From: Purshia tridentata
Lineage: Eukaryota; Streptophyta; Magnoliopsida; Rosales; Rosaceae
Assembly: GCA_003254885.1 (NCBI GenBank)
Contig: QANT01008381.1
Coordinates: forward strand, 514-24,419
Reading direction: 5' to 3'
Length of the DNA: 23,906 nt
The notes beneath the pieces are model-generated. The model worked only from the letters and a program-made list of their open reading frames with translations. It was not told the origin of the DNA and made no database searches. Below, one piece after another: positions 1-9,755 of the stretch; position 1 is the first letter of the stretch, and each line of letters opens with the position of its first letter. Position numbers and translations under genes: made by a program.

Positions 1-634
1 ACCTTTTTTTTTTTTCTTTTTGTATTTTTTTTAAAGTAATGGCTGCTAGATGAAACGGTAATTAATAGCATTTATGTGGAGTCGTCATGAGAAAAGCAGC
101 AGATTCTGAAAGAGTCAAATGCAATGACAAAGTTGAAGAAACTGATGAATGAAAAGAAACGGCAATCCCAAATCCCAATTGAATAGAAAGCACGTGAAAG
201 AAAAAGACAAACAAGTGACGGGTGATGGATGAAAAAGAGGAAACGGCAATATTTGACAAAATAATAATAATAATTTAAAAGATGGAATGAATGATGGTCC
301 ATGGTGGGTTACGACCCTCATGCTTATGTGACTGTAATATGGAATGGAACCATGTTATGTTTAAAGTGTATAAATATTTTAGATTTTTCGCTCGATATCG
401 ACTTAAGTTTTGTGGTGTATTAATCAAGTATTTAAATTGGTGTGGGTTGGTTAACTTGGTTGTTTTGCTGTGTGAATTGGTTTCTTAATTGTGTACCTCC
501 AACCTCAGAGCAGAGGTGTGAAATAACAGGTTAAATGGTTCATGGAAACTGATGACAAATTGACAATGAATAATACCAGAAGATATTACAAAAGAATGAA
601 GTAATTGAGAGAAATAAAAGAAGACATTGAAAGT
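1..634. other. Intergenic, no gene seen
   Basis: AT-rich sequence opening with a poly-T tract. The short open frames here are full of low-complexity Phe/Ser/Leu runs and match no family I recognise. The part nearest 634 is probably the 3'UTR of the minus-strand syntaxin gene. Confidence 0.5.
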
Positions 635-1552
635 CTAAGAGTGAGCGAAGCTGGTAGCAATGGGGATGACAATGATGAGAATGAGAATGAGGAGAAGAAT
701 GAGACCAATACACATCCACTTCCTGCTACTTCGCTGGTAACCCTTGGCAGTGTTGAGATGTTTGGTTCCATCTTTAACATAGTGGGAAGCATTGATGACA
801 TGGTGTTCGATGTCATCCATCTGCTCACCCTGAGCCTCCACCATCACAGCCATGTCCAAGAACACCTGATGTAACTCAAGAAGGCTCTTCTCAATGTCCT
901 TGGCCGCGTCGTGTCTGTCTTGAATTTCCACTACTGTTTCCAGAACCTTCCCTCTCCCGTGTTCCTGAATCGCTCGCCCAAGAAACTCCTCCCCTCCTCC
1001 CTCTCCATTGGAGATGATCTTCTCGATCACCTCCTCGTTCGGGTACTCCCCCGTCACCGTGAAGTAACGTCTTCCCACCGTCTCCTTGTACTCTGTCATC
1101 ATTCTCTGCCTCAGACCCTGAAACTCCATCATCAGCTCCTTTAGCTTCTTCCTCAGCCCATTGGTGACTGCAATTCTCGTCCTGTAAATTGGGGTGCCTT
1201 TACTGTTTCCTGCATTGGCACGGTCCATGTCTTCCAGTTTAGATCGGATGGCTCTGGCCTTCTTCAGCACACTCAAAATATCACCATTCATTCTGCTACG
1301 CAAGGATTGCAAGGCCTCAGACTTGTGGAGACTCTTGCTCTCCTCGTTCGCTTGTTGCAGTCCAACCAGAATGTCCCGAACACAACCCATCTCCTGCTTC
1401 ACCCTTTCGGCCTCTTCCAGAAACAGACCAAGGTCGCTTGTCGAGGATGACATTGACATCTCCAAATTGCCGGCTTCCAGGTCCAAATCTTTCATAGCCT
1501 CCTTCTTTAGATCCACATAGTTGGTGAACGATTTCGTCATCAGGTCGTTCAT
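635..1552 (-). CDS. SYP111: KNOLLE-type cytokinesis syntaxin (Qa-SNARE, SYP111)
   Basis: A 305-residue plant Qa-SNARE encoded in one exon (ATG at 1550-1552, TAG at 635-637). The start MNDLMTKSF and the block TAVTNGLRKKLKE-like (here IAVTNGLRKKLKELMMEF) are what I know of KNOLLE/SYP111. The N-terminal Habc bundle covers roughly residues 35-150. The SNARE helix covers about 207-268, with the zero-layer glutamine at Q241 in VEAQGEQMDDIE. A basic stretch (RSSRK) precedes a single C-terminal membrane anchor at about 279-300, with only a few residues beyond it. In the family this protein drives fusion of Golgi-derived vesicles at the cell plate during cytokinesis, with SNAP33 and VAMP721/722-type partners and the SM protein KEULE. 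The frame is intact and length is as expected (Arabidopsis about 310). The alternative, a SYP112 or SYP12x paralogue, is less likely because of the N terminus and the promoter motifs. Confidence 0.95.
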   Translation of the reverse strand: MNDLMTKSFTNYVDLKKEAMKDLDLEAGNLEMSMSSSTSDLGLFLEEAERVKQEMGCVRDILVGLQQANEESKSLHKSEALQSLRSRMNGDILSVLKKARAIRSKLEDMDRANAGNSKGTPIYRTRIAVTNGLRKKLKELMMEFQGLRQRMMTEYKETVGRRYFTVTGEYPNEEVIEKIISNGEGGGEEFLGRAIQEHGRGKVLETVVEIQDRHDAAKDIEKSLLELHQVFLDMAVMVEAQGEQMDDIEHHVINASHYVKDGTKHLNTAKGYQRSSRKWMCIGLILLLILILIIVIPIATSFAHS

Positions 1553-1586
1553 CTTTCTTTTGCCTCTGCCTCAAGGGACCAGGATG

Positions 1587-1670
1587 CTGCATAATTAAAC
1601 AAAATTAGTATCTTCAATTCAATTCAATCAATCTATTCAGCTCAACAATTTTGAGACAACTTGTGCATAC
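1587..1670 (-). other. Probable 5'UTR intron of the syntaxin gene
   Basis: Read on the minus strand, a good donor (AAG|GTATGC at about 1670) and a T-rich tract ending in TATGCAG|CATCC (acceptor at 1587-1588) bound an 84-nt AT-rich segment 35 nt upstream of the ATG. The size suits a short plant intron. No transcript data were available, so this is a splice-signal prediction. Confidence 0.55.
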
Positions 1671-1780
1671 CTTATTCAATTACAGATTGGGAACAAATCA
1701 GGCAACAAATTAGCTTCAACTCCAAGATCTCTGCTGCTTTCCAAATCAGATACTTATCCAACACCCAAGCCGATGACTTG

Positions 1781-1789
1781 CTTTTAATA
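1781..1789 (-). promoter_or_regulatory. Candidate TATA box of the syntaxin gene
   Basis: Minus-strand TATTAAAAG, between the predicted 5'UTR and the MSA cluster. It would place transcription start near 1755. TATA-like strings are common in AT-rich DNA; it is the position relative to the MSA motifs that makes this one plausible. Confidence 0.35.
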
Positions 1790-1800
1790 CTATGAGATTT

Positions 1801-1870
1801 TTAAACGGCTATGTTCAAGTTTTAAACAACTCGGTATCAGAAAAATAGCCGTTTGAGATCCCAACGGCTA
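1801..1870. promoter_or_regulatory. Cluster of three MSA elements (MYB3R sites)
   Basis: Three copies of the core AACGGCTA lie in 70 bp: TTAAACGGCTA at 1801-1811 (+), TCAAACGGCTA at 1846-1856 (-) and CCCAACGGCTA at 1860-1870 (+). Against the MSA consensus YCYAACGGYYA they have two, one and zero mismatches. MSA elements bind R1R2R3-MYB (MYB3R) factors that switch on G2/M genes, and KNOLLE is a known target class. They sit just upstream of the candidate TATA box, as expected for mitosis-limited expression. Confidence 0.75.
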
Positions 1871-1888
1871 TAATTCAAATATCCGTGG

Positions 1889-2003
1889 GGCCCAATATTT
1901 TTGTGAAGCCAAGTTTTAGGCTTCTGGCCCAACAATTTGATCCGTACTCCACCCGATGTGAGATTTTATTATGTAAATTTAGGCCTAAAGTTTTCTTAGC
2001 CCA
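1889..2003 (-). promoter_or_regulatory. Site II-like TGGGCY motifs upstream of the syntaxin
   Basis: Minus-strand TGGGCC at 1889-1894 and 1926-1931 and TGGGCT at 1998-2003. TGGGCY (site II) motifs bind TCP factors in promoters of proliferation genes. Three in 115 bp next to the MSA cluster is suggestive only, because the hexamer is short. Confidence 0.35.
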
Positions 2004-2990
2004 TCCCAGCCTTTATTTCTCCCGCCCATTATTATTATTATTTTTTTCAATTACACAATAGCTACAACAACATATCATATTTAACTAGGGGTGGGTACAC
2101 TCCAGTTCGGCACAGTTTACTCCTAAAATGGTGAGGCAATCCGGAGGTGTAATCTCAGTCCGGTTCGATTCTAAGAATTGTGAAACAAACAAGAAAACTA
2201 AACTAATCCAGATCTTAACCGATTTTGGTTTAGTTTAGTTTAATTGTTTCGTGTTAGGCCTGAGCCCAATTATTTTTTGGGCCTCACATTTGTTTTCTTA
2301 GGCCTAAGCCCAATTATTTTTCTGCTGCAAAACACAAACTAATTAATAAGTTCTAGTAATGAACCCTTTTTTTTTTTTTTGTGGCTAGTAGTTCTAGTAA
2401 TGAACTTACAGCAACCACAAAATAACAAAGTTAACTACTTAACTTACAGACCAACCAAAAAATTAAAAAAGTTACTCAACTTCGTGTTACAAACCAGCCA
2501 AAAAAATAACATAAATTAATACCAAGTCTCCAAAGCCTCCAGCAGCCTCAAGCTTAACCACTAACTCATCATCTGCCAGCTTAAAGATTGAATCTATCTT
2601 TATAACATATGCTGTTATTCTGCCCATCTTTCATCTGTTTCCCCCCAAAACATAAGAATTTAATATCTAGCTAAGCCCTGAGTTCCGCTTTGGAGGACAG
2701 GGTAGTTTCTAATGAATTCTACCACATATAAAATGAAAAATAAAAAAGACAAAAAACAAATAAATAAGAATGAATCTCATATGCAATCAATCTATTTCAT
2801 AGCAAAAAGTTCATATTATAATCATATATCCAGCAATATCAACCGTTTGGAACATCTCAAATAAAGTCCTTGCAAAACCAACTGCAAGACCAATTCTATG
2901 TCAGTGTACAGCAACAATAGAAGATAATGAAAATATTGAAAGGTACAAGGAGAGGATGGCATTTCACCAATCGCATTTCCTTTTATACCT
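2004..2990. other. Intergenic between syntaxin and PI4K
   Basis: No coding signal. From about 2087 the sequence ACTAGGGGTGGGTACAC resembles one end of a hAT-type non-autonomous element, but I see no matching second end. A short motif, taggcct(g/a)agcccaatt, occurs at about 2255 and 2300. Confidence 0.35.
2349..2405 (-). mobile_element. Tiny retroposed fragment with 16-bp target duplication
   Basis: The 16-mer AGTTCTAGTAATGAAC occurs at 2349-2364 and exactly again at 2390-2405. Between them lie 25 nt: CC, 14 T, then GTGGCTAGT. On the minus strand this reads as a 9-nt body followed by a poly-A tail, flanked by a perfect target-site duplication. That is the shape of a severely 5'-truncated LINE- or SINE-mobilised insertion. 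Confidence 0.5.
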
Positions 2991-2996
2991 TTAGTA

Positions 2997-3002
2997 TTTA
3001 TT
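2997..3002 (-). terminator. Candidate poly(A) signal of the PI4K gene
   Basis: Minus-strand AATAAA about 120 nt downstream of the PI4K stop codon, a usual distance for a plant 3'UTR. It is identified by motif and position only. Confidence 0.35.
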
Positions 3003-3121
3003 TACAATCTACTCTACCGTCATTTGGCAATAAATATACAGTCACTTCATACTCGATGCAAGCAACAAGGCTGTTCACCAATTTTTTTTTCTTCCTTTCC
3101 TTCGCTCAAAATATTAATTTC

Positions 3122-4768
3122 TCAGAACTCGCAGGAAGTTCCCAACCTCTGCTTCAAGTTCAAGCATTGTGGACCATCGAGTACCTCTGGCAAAAGCTTC
3201 TCAAAACTTTCCAAGAACAATTCCCATTCATCTTGACTCATGTCTCCAAAAGATATTGCTCCTGTTTCACAATTGAGAGTATGCACTGAGAAACTCACAC
3301 TCTTCATCATACCCCCTACCTTATGACTATCACTAGTACTGCCATCATCACTACCATTATTGCCGCTCAAAGTCTTTTTATCATAATCAACATAATTATG
3401 GTCATTTTCCTCAAATAGTGGAGACGGAAATGCATTGGGTGACCCAGTAATTGATCCTGCAGATGAAAACCTTGACATATTAGGTGGCTTACTTATTCCA
3501 GGATGGCTCTGTAATAGTTGAGGAATATCCAAATTCTCATCGAAACCTTCTTTACAATCATTCTCAAATTGAAATATTTCAAGTTCTCCAATTTTTTCTT
3601 TCTTTTCATCATCTGTACTGGGCATGGAAGCCTTAGCTTGTAAACAAAGGTTCTCTAATTCACTCAATCTTTCTTCTCCAGCACAGAACTGCCGTGTCAT
3701 CATTTCACCTATATCACCAAGACAAAGCCCAGCAACAGTAGCCCGCTTCAAGAAGATGGTGCATAGCACCAGAACACGGATAGCAGCCTCCCGTAAAGAA
3801 GGAATCTGAGCTCGTAGAAGCTCTGCATCTTTATAGGGGTCCAGATTGGATATGTACTCAACTTCAGACTCAGAAAAAGGGACTGAAGCTTGCGGCCAGT
3901 GCAGCCATTCAAAATATGGATCATCAAGCCACTCAGGAAGACAAAGACCATGGTCAATAGGCACAAGCTCAGCCACACCAACTGCATAATTGTTCTGCTC
4001 GTATTTCTTAACGAGCATATTCCCTGCGTGCCTGTCAAGATTTAGAAGTCTTACATCAAAAATTCCAATACGATGAACTGAAGAAACTGAGAAACCTGAA
4101 GCACCTAACTCTCCTGCATCAAAGTCGTGATCCACGAAGCGCTGCAGAGAAGCAATTTTATAGGGTGTAGCTGAAATTGTGGCTGCATTTTTATTAATGT
4201 GGAATGCAACATGAGAAATTTTTACTAAAGCTGTTGGAGGAACACCAGCGAATCCAGCATGGTCAAGGAGAAAAGCTGCCAATTCACGAATGCCAGATTC
4301 ACCAATTCGAACTGAGCGTTTCAAACCAGGTTGGCCCAGCATCCTACCCCCAAAGCCTTTAGGGTTGTTGAAAGCTAAAGGTTCTTCATCTATGGGCTTT
4401 GCTACAGCAATAGTGTCACCATTTTGACTACATACGAAGTAGGCACCCCCTAGTCCACTTAACACCGGAAAGAGATCAGCACTGGAAGCCAAAGCTATGG
4501 TGACCTCAACTACAAGAGCATGTACCCTAGGTATCCTGCTGCCACCAAGAATCTCAATCCTTGGATTAGTGTCAAACTCTTCCTCCAATGCAGTGGTACG
4601 GGATAGACATGGGGTGGAGAAGCTTTTGTGAAAATTATCACCTCTGAATGCATGTTTTAAGGAGTGGGCAAGTATGCCCTGATCGAGCTGAGTGTAGGAT
4701 TGTAATCTGCATCGCTGGGATCGGCTGAATGGCTTGAATCCATGATGTTGATCAACTGCTACAGCCAT
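3122..4768 (-). CDS. Phosphatidylinositol 4-kinase gamma, form without ubiquitin-like domains
   Basis: A 548-residue type II PI4K-gamma family protein in one uninterrupted exon. I chose the ATG at 4766-4768 (MAVAVDQHHG); an in-frame ATG five codons upstream (4781-4783) could also serve. Residues about 107-125 hold the nucleotide-binding region (SGLGGAYFV...AVAKPIDEEP, candidate ATP lysine K124). About 240-253 is the catalytic loop RLLNLDRHAGNMLV (D245, N250), and about 270-273 is IDHG, this family's counterpart of DFG. WLDDPYFEWLHWPQA follows. There are no N-terminal ubiquitin-like repeats, as in the Arabidopsis PI4K-gamma-1/8 subgroup. The C-terminal 150 residues are acidic, Ser-rich and probably disordered, ending in a conserved-looking segment (MSQDEWELFLESFEKLLPEVL). 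Lipid kinase activity in plant gamma members is doubtful and some act as protein kinases, so the substrate remains open. Confidence 0.93.
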   Translation of the reverse strand: MAVAVDQHHGFKPFSRSQRCRLQSYTQLDQGILAHSLKHAFRGDNFHKSFSTPCLSRTTALEEEFDTNPRIEILGGSRIPRVHALVVEVTIALASSADLFPVLSGLGGAYFVCSQNGDTIAVAKPIDEEPLAFNNPKGFGGRMLGQPGLKRSVRIGESGIRELAAFLLDHAGFAGVPPTALVKISHVAFHINKNAATISATPYKIASLQRFVDHDFDAGELGASGFSVSSVHRIGIFDVRLLNLDRHAGNMLVKKYEQNNYAVGVAELVPIDHGLCLPEWLDDPYFEWLHWPQASVPFSESEVEYISNLDPYKDAELLRAQIPSLREAAIRVLVLCTIFLKRATVAGLCLGDIGEMMTRQFCAGEERLSELENLCLQAKASMPSTDDEKKEKIGELEIFQFENDCKEGFDENLDIPQLLQSHPGISKPPNMSRFSSAGSITGSPNAFPSPLFEENDHNYVDYDKKTLSGNNGSDDGSTSDSHKVGGMMKSVSFSVHTLNCETGAISFGDMSQDEWELFLESFEKLLPEVLDGPQCLNLKQRLGTSCEF

Positions 4769-4876
4769 TTTAAAAAATCTCATGCAGGTAAGAATGGAAG
4801 CAGTGCATGCCAGGGGACTTTTTCTCAAAAGATCCCCTGAGAATTAGTCTTTCCTGGGAGATTAAGCATCATTTAT

Positions 4877-5734
4877 CTGCATGTTTAACAAAAGCAAACT
4901 TTACATCTGTTTCCAAGAAAAGCAAATGCATTAAGAAAAATATCTCAATTTAATTTGCTGATAGTAGGAAACTAGATTTCAGATGTAATATGAAAAATAT
5001 GAAAAGATTTTTAACTGTTGTAATCATCTAAATGCATGTCTGAATTACAAACTCAATTATAAAGCAGTGCTCATATTTCTATCACTAGATGTAAATAAAA
5101 GAGGAAAAAAAATCAACTATGTAGTAAGGAAAATGAACAAAAATTGAACGCACAAGAATTCTCTTTAAAATAAGATTTCTTTCAGTTATAAAATTCTTTT
5201 TGCTACCAAAATTGCATACTGGGGCATGTTAATTGTGAACCGTACTAATATTTTAATAATCAATGAGCAACCAACGTTGATGACAATTTTCTCCATCTAT
5301 TTAGGTCACATCTCGTTATCTTTAGAAAATCCCCTGTCATGTAAAGGGTCTTTCTAATTAAGAACTAAGAATCGTGCACTGTCCGGAAAAAGAGATGACA
5401 CTGGCCAGTGTTGATCGCTGAGCCACTGCCAGTATTTCATATGAAAAAATTTGGTGTTGAAATTTCCAGCCCTTCTTATGTCAATTTATATGCCAATGGA
5501 ACTTTACTGGTAGAAACTAGAATCAGCTAATCTAGAAAGGCAAGGTTTTCAAAAGAAATTCATTCACATAGCTTATGAAGATATAAATGTTGTCGATGAT
5601 AAGACCCTTCATCTTCATTTCTAGAGATTTCACACTGCACATGAGTTGTTTCATGAGCATTAATATAAAACAAAGTTTATGTAAGACATGAAAATAGATT
5701 AAAATTGGTGAAGAAAATAATAAAATTATCTCAC
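4877..5734 (-). other. Probable 5'UTR intron of the PI4K gene
   Basis: On the minus strand the donor TTG|GTGAGATAA (5733-5734) and the acceptor AAACATGCAG|ATAAATG (4877-4878) bound an 858-nt AT-rich segment upstream of the coding exon. I saw no coding content inside. Predicted from splice signals only. Confidence 0.45.
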
Positions 5735-6111
5735 CAAAGAGTGGCATACAGGTGGCAAATATGGTATGCTAGATTCATTCCCATAATTTGTGAATGGCCA
5801 AAGATATAGCCCAACTTCTCTCCATTTCGGAAGAATCCATCAGAACCTGCATATTATGCAGAATGTAGACCCAGAAATTCAGACTAAGAACAATACAGAA
5901 ATTACTCCAGCAACAAAACTAAACAAGAAAAAGGAATTATAAGCTAGAAATCAAAAACCAACCTATTATTCCCTCGCTCCTCCGCACATAAATCGCCACG
6001 ATATTCTGAAACATAGAGCAAATATACAATAGATTGTACATTATTAATCACTTATACACACACATAGATATATATATATACACACACACAGACACACACA
6101 CACACACATAG

Positions 6112-6142
<31 letters not shown>

Positions 6143-6249
6143 TAAGAAACAATAAAGAGGTAGAAAGAGAGACGTACCCTGAACACTGGCAAGGCATTCA
6201 GGGAGACGAACAGCAAGGGGAGCGTGAGAGAGAACAGTTTGTTACCCAA
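5735..6249 (-). other. Candidate upstream exons of the PI4K gene
   Basis: Three minus-strand blocks are bounded by good splice signals: 6178 to about 6249 (donor CAGG|GTACGTC), 5963-6005 (acceptor TGTTTCAG|AATATCG, donor AATAG|GTTGG) and 5735-5846 (acceptor TATGCAG|GTTCTG, donor TTG|GTGAGA). Joined, they hold one frame open across all three, but no ATG opens it, an in-frame TAA lies just upstream of the first block, and it stops on joining the main exon. They are best read as a multi-exon 5'UTR. Confidence 0.4.
6055..6145. repeat. CA/TA microsatellite
   Basis: Alternating (CA)n and (TA)n blocks with single-base interruptions, inside the candidate first 5'UTR intron of the PI4K gene. Likely length-polymorphic. 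Confidence 0.85.
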
Positions 6250-6956
6250 TTTTGTTTAAACCTGTATATGATCTCCACCCCCACTCTTGATAATAATACT
6301 ATAACTTCAACTTTCAACCACCCCAATCCCCAACCTCCTTCGATCCCCTCCCCTCTTTTTTTTTTTAAGTTTTATTTTTCTCGTTTCTTTCCCTCCTCCC
6401 TCTGCCTCTCCCTCTCCCTCTCCCTCTCCCTGTGGGTTGGTTTCACATGCCCTCTTTTTTTGGTGCGAATCTTGCGCCAACGTTTTTCTATTTTCGGACA
6501 TTTTTGATATATTTGTCATTGTTTGTTTTCACTATCACTCTTCACTTTTCAGTTTTCAGTCACGAAGGAAATGAATCAGAACCACTTCAGTATTTGATGA
6601 AAGACACTAACAGCATCATCTTTAAAGACAGAAAGTCGGATTCTTTTCAAATTCGAAGAACGCTTTTTTTTATGAATATTCTTAAGGCATAATCTTATAT
6701 TGGACTTCTTGATTTTTTTTTTACACCAGTCAAATACGACACAAGATTTGACTCATCCACGCAAAAAGCACCGTAACGGCTGCTATTTGAACACCCATAT
6801 TCTTCTCATTATGCACTTTTTCAATCTATTTTATGAAATGACAAAAACTACTCAAAACCAAATTACCATAAAGAACAAAAGAAAAAAAGAAAATAACAAA
6901 ACAAATAAAAAATACCCAACTACACACCTTTGCCAGCCTCCTCCCACCACCACCCT
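6250..6956. other. PI4K promoter region and low-complexity DNA
   Basis: No gene seen. A pyrimidine-rich stretch with a CCCTCT-type repeat at about 6395-6430 lies some 150-180 bp upstream of the first candidate PI4K exon, as CT tracts often do in plant core promoters. The rest is AT-rich, with an A-rich run at 6860-6910. Confidence 0.4.
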
Positions 6957-8778
6957 TGTCGTCAGTGTTGAAACTCTAAGATTCCGTCTTTTTCTAATAC
7001 TCTACTTTTTGCTTAAGTTAGAATTTTTTTGAAGAACTAGTAACTAAAGCTTGACGTCACTAGCGTAGAGCTTAATTTGTTGTGAGTAACGACGTTTGAT
7101 TAGTTGAATTTGGAGTTAGAATGATTAAGTTATGGATTTTCCAATTTGGATAATTATTTTGGGCTATTATTTGATTTTTCAGAATTTATTTTAGGTGAAT
7201 TTGGATTTTCATAAAAATTCCAGAAGTCAAATTGTTGTTTTGAGGCCATAGATAGATAGTACTTAATCTCACGAGTTCGTAGGATTTTTCGTGGAATTAT
7301 TTGGAGACCCGAGTTATTTTTGGTGAAAACCTCCAGACTTAAAATAAAATTAGGTTAAGTAGAAACCCAAGTCCCAAAAATACAAAGAATTGGTCTTAGT
7401 AAACAAGTTTCTGGGATTTTCTGAGAAGACATGACCGAAAAGTAAGGTCATGCCGAAACTCTTCCGAAACTCTGTTAAAACTTTGCCGAAGTTCTATTGA
7501 ACTTACTTTTACTAAAATTGGATTTCTGTCGGATTTAGATTTCTAGTTTTCCCAGAGACGAATTTGAGGACTTTGGTGCTGTGGAAATACAAAAATGTTA
7601 AGCTTGGACACCAGGTAGGGGATTCTCACACCCTGACTATTGGGACTATTTTTGTGCATATATTTATGCTATTAAATATTGTTACTTGCGAACTCTGCAT
7701 CGTTAATTTGTATGCTATATTGCATGGTTTTTGGATTGTTGTTAATGATCTGAGAGTTAAGGGTCACAATTGTACGCTCATTTTGAGTTTCGATCCCCTA
7801 AACTTTTGGAAGAGGTATGTATGGACGAGCTAGTCGATTTATTCTTTTGGGGAGGCTAGCTTAAGGGGTGCTACCTGTAGTAATGGATACTCTCGCTACA
7901 TTATCTTGCTTTGTGCTTGGTAAGTGTAGTTGGTTGTTCATGATCGATCATCAATTAATGATATTTGGGACCCCTAAAACGTTCTGAGAAAACTGCATAC
8001 GTATCAGCAAAAGTTTTGTGGATTTTCAACGATTAAACTTTGATATTGGTTTTTGTTTGGTGAAATCTTTTTAACTGATTTTCATTACCAACTGGCTATA
8101 CCTATTAAATATTTTGACCTATTATTTTCAAACCCAGCCAAGGTCCCCCAAGAGGAAGCGATGATCATTTGTGATAATATTTTGACCTATTATTTTCAAA
8201 CCCAGCCAGGGTCCCCCAAGAGGAAGCGATGATCATTTGTGATACTTACCACATACTACATTCTTTTGCATATCAGTTTCCGGTAGACGATCTCGATTAG
8301 TTGGTTGGGGCGAGACACTTGAATATCTTGCTGGGCATCCTCAGGTCTCTTTCCCATTTTGTCGAGTCGGTTGCTTTATTGAACTCTATCAATTATAAGT
8401 TCAATTTGTCTTTCCGTTTGTTTGTAAGTTTCAAGAACAACTTTTGAATAGTTGGTTGGTACTCACTTTGGGATCGTCAGTCAAGCATGACTTCTTTGAA
8501 CATCATGTTGTTTTTAAGAATATTTTTGTAAAACTTCTTACCCGCGTGGGTTGGCTTTGTTTAAATTGCATTTTAAAGTAATTTTAAAATGATTTCCGCT
8601 ATGCACTGTTCTCTCTGATCCAATCCAAATTTTTTCAAACAAGCCTTACGTTGGTTTTAATTCTAGAATTGTGTTGCTAGGACTTGGTGACATGTTCTTG
8701 GGTTAGATAGTCGACGTGATGGCTGTCAAGTGCCCCAAAAAGTGTCATTTCTTCCAAGCCCTGTTTTGGGACATGACA
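6957..8778 (+). mobile_element. Probable solo LTR, Ty3/gypsy type
   Basis: A 1.8-kb non-coding block that opens TGTCGTCAG and closes GTTTTGGGACATGACA. TGTC/GACA inverted ends and a GGGACATGACA terminus are typical of plant chromovirus LTRs as I know them. No primer-binding site follows and no polypurine tract precedes, so it would be a solo LTR. ACCCT precedes the left end, and ACCCT also occurs 3 bp past the right end, which is close to but not a clean 5-bp target duplication. The left boundary is the weaker one. Confidence 0.4.
8108..8243. repeat. 68-bp tandem duplication
   Basis: Unit 8108-8175 is repeated at 8176-8243 with one difference (A8141 versus G8209). It lies inside the presumed LTR. 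The near-identity indicates a fairly recent event. Confidence 0.95.
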
Positions 8779-9640
8779 GAAACCCTCACTGTCAGCGTAT
8801 CCTCCTCCTTCTCTTTCTTTCTTTCTCTCTCTCTCTCTCTCTTTTTCTCACTTTCTCTTCCTTTGCTAGACTGGAACTGAACCATTTGCAGGTCGCCGAC
8901 CTCATCAAGATCAGCAACCACCCTAGCTCACAGTGCCCAGACTCACCCACCTAGCCTCAAGATCAGAGAAGTCCACTGATCTGGCAATGAGCAGAGAGAG
9001 AGAGAAGGAAAGAGAAAGGGAAGAGAGAGGGAAGAGAGGAGAGATAGGGAAAGAGATAGAGGGATGATAGAGCTGGGTGTTGGCTTGGTTTCAACTTTCA
9101 GCTTTTTTTGTTTTGCTCGTTGTTTTTTTTTAAATCACATTTTGGGGGTGGGTGTGTAGTTTAGATGTGTTGGTAGGATGTGTAGTGAGAATTTAGTAAG
9201 ATTAATGAGATATTGGTATCTTGGTAATGGGAGGGGTGTGTTATAAGAAAATTCAAATATGGGAAAAGTGTGAGAGGCGTGTAGTGACATGACAATAATC
9301 TCTTTAAAGAGATAATTAGACGTAGGTCCAAATTAATAGTGTCTTTCGAACTTAAACAATATAATTATTTAAATTTTTGGTTAAATTCATTTTTTTAGAA
9401 TATAAAGTCCAAAAAACATACCCTTATACGTAATTTTTTGAATTTTAGCTAATATTATCGCTTAAAGTTAAGATAATTAACATGAATTAATTTTAAAATT
9501 AAAGAACATAATATCTGTTAGGACATCTTTAATTTTTACATTTTTTAATTAAAACAATTATTCAAGATATATCTTTTTTTTATATCTTTTAATTTAAAAT
9601 TATCAAAGATAATATTTGTTTATGTAATCAATATGAAATA
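8779..9640. other. Non-coding region with opposed pyrimidine and purine tracts
   Basis: A pyrimidine-rich tract (8801-8871, including (CT)n) is mirrored by a purine-rich tract (8990-9064, GAGA-type), with about 120 bp of ordinary sequence between. They could pair as an imperfect hairpin. No gene recognised; 9300-9640 is AT-rich. Confidence 0.5.
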
Positions 9641-9755
9641 ATTTAAACATTTGCCTGATCAAACCCTAAGACATATTTGGTACAAACCAACACTCCAAAA
9701 AATGATATGATACAATTGATGCATTTGAATGTCGCGTGTAGAGGTAGCATGTTAG
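9641..9755. repeat. 115-bp dispersed direct repeat, copy 1
   Basis: Matches 10972-11086 at a constant offset of 1331 bp without gaps, at roughly 80-85% identity by eye. Shared core: CTCCAAAAAATGATATG. Confidence 0.9.

Noticed and set aside
605..1592. Open frames on the plus strand and in the second minus frame across the syntaxin
   Set aside because: They overlap the intact syntaxin in other frames, are highly charged or Ser/Leu-rich, and match no family; they are shadows of the real gene.
2087..2180. hAT-type element starting ACTAGGGGTGGG
   Set aside because: Only one end can be seen; no matching inverted end or 8-bp target duplication, so it is noted but not called.
4769..4828. Upstream extension of the PI4K frame to a TTG at 4828
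   Set aside because: Plant nuclear genes start at ATG; the ATG at 4766-4768 opens the family-like MAVAVDQ, and the extension adds no recognisable domain.
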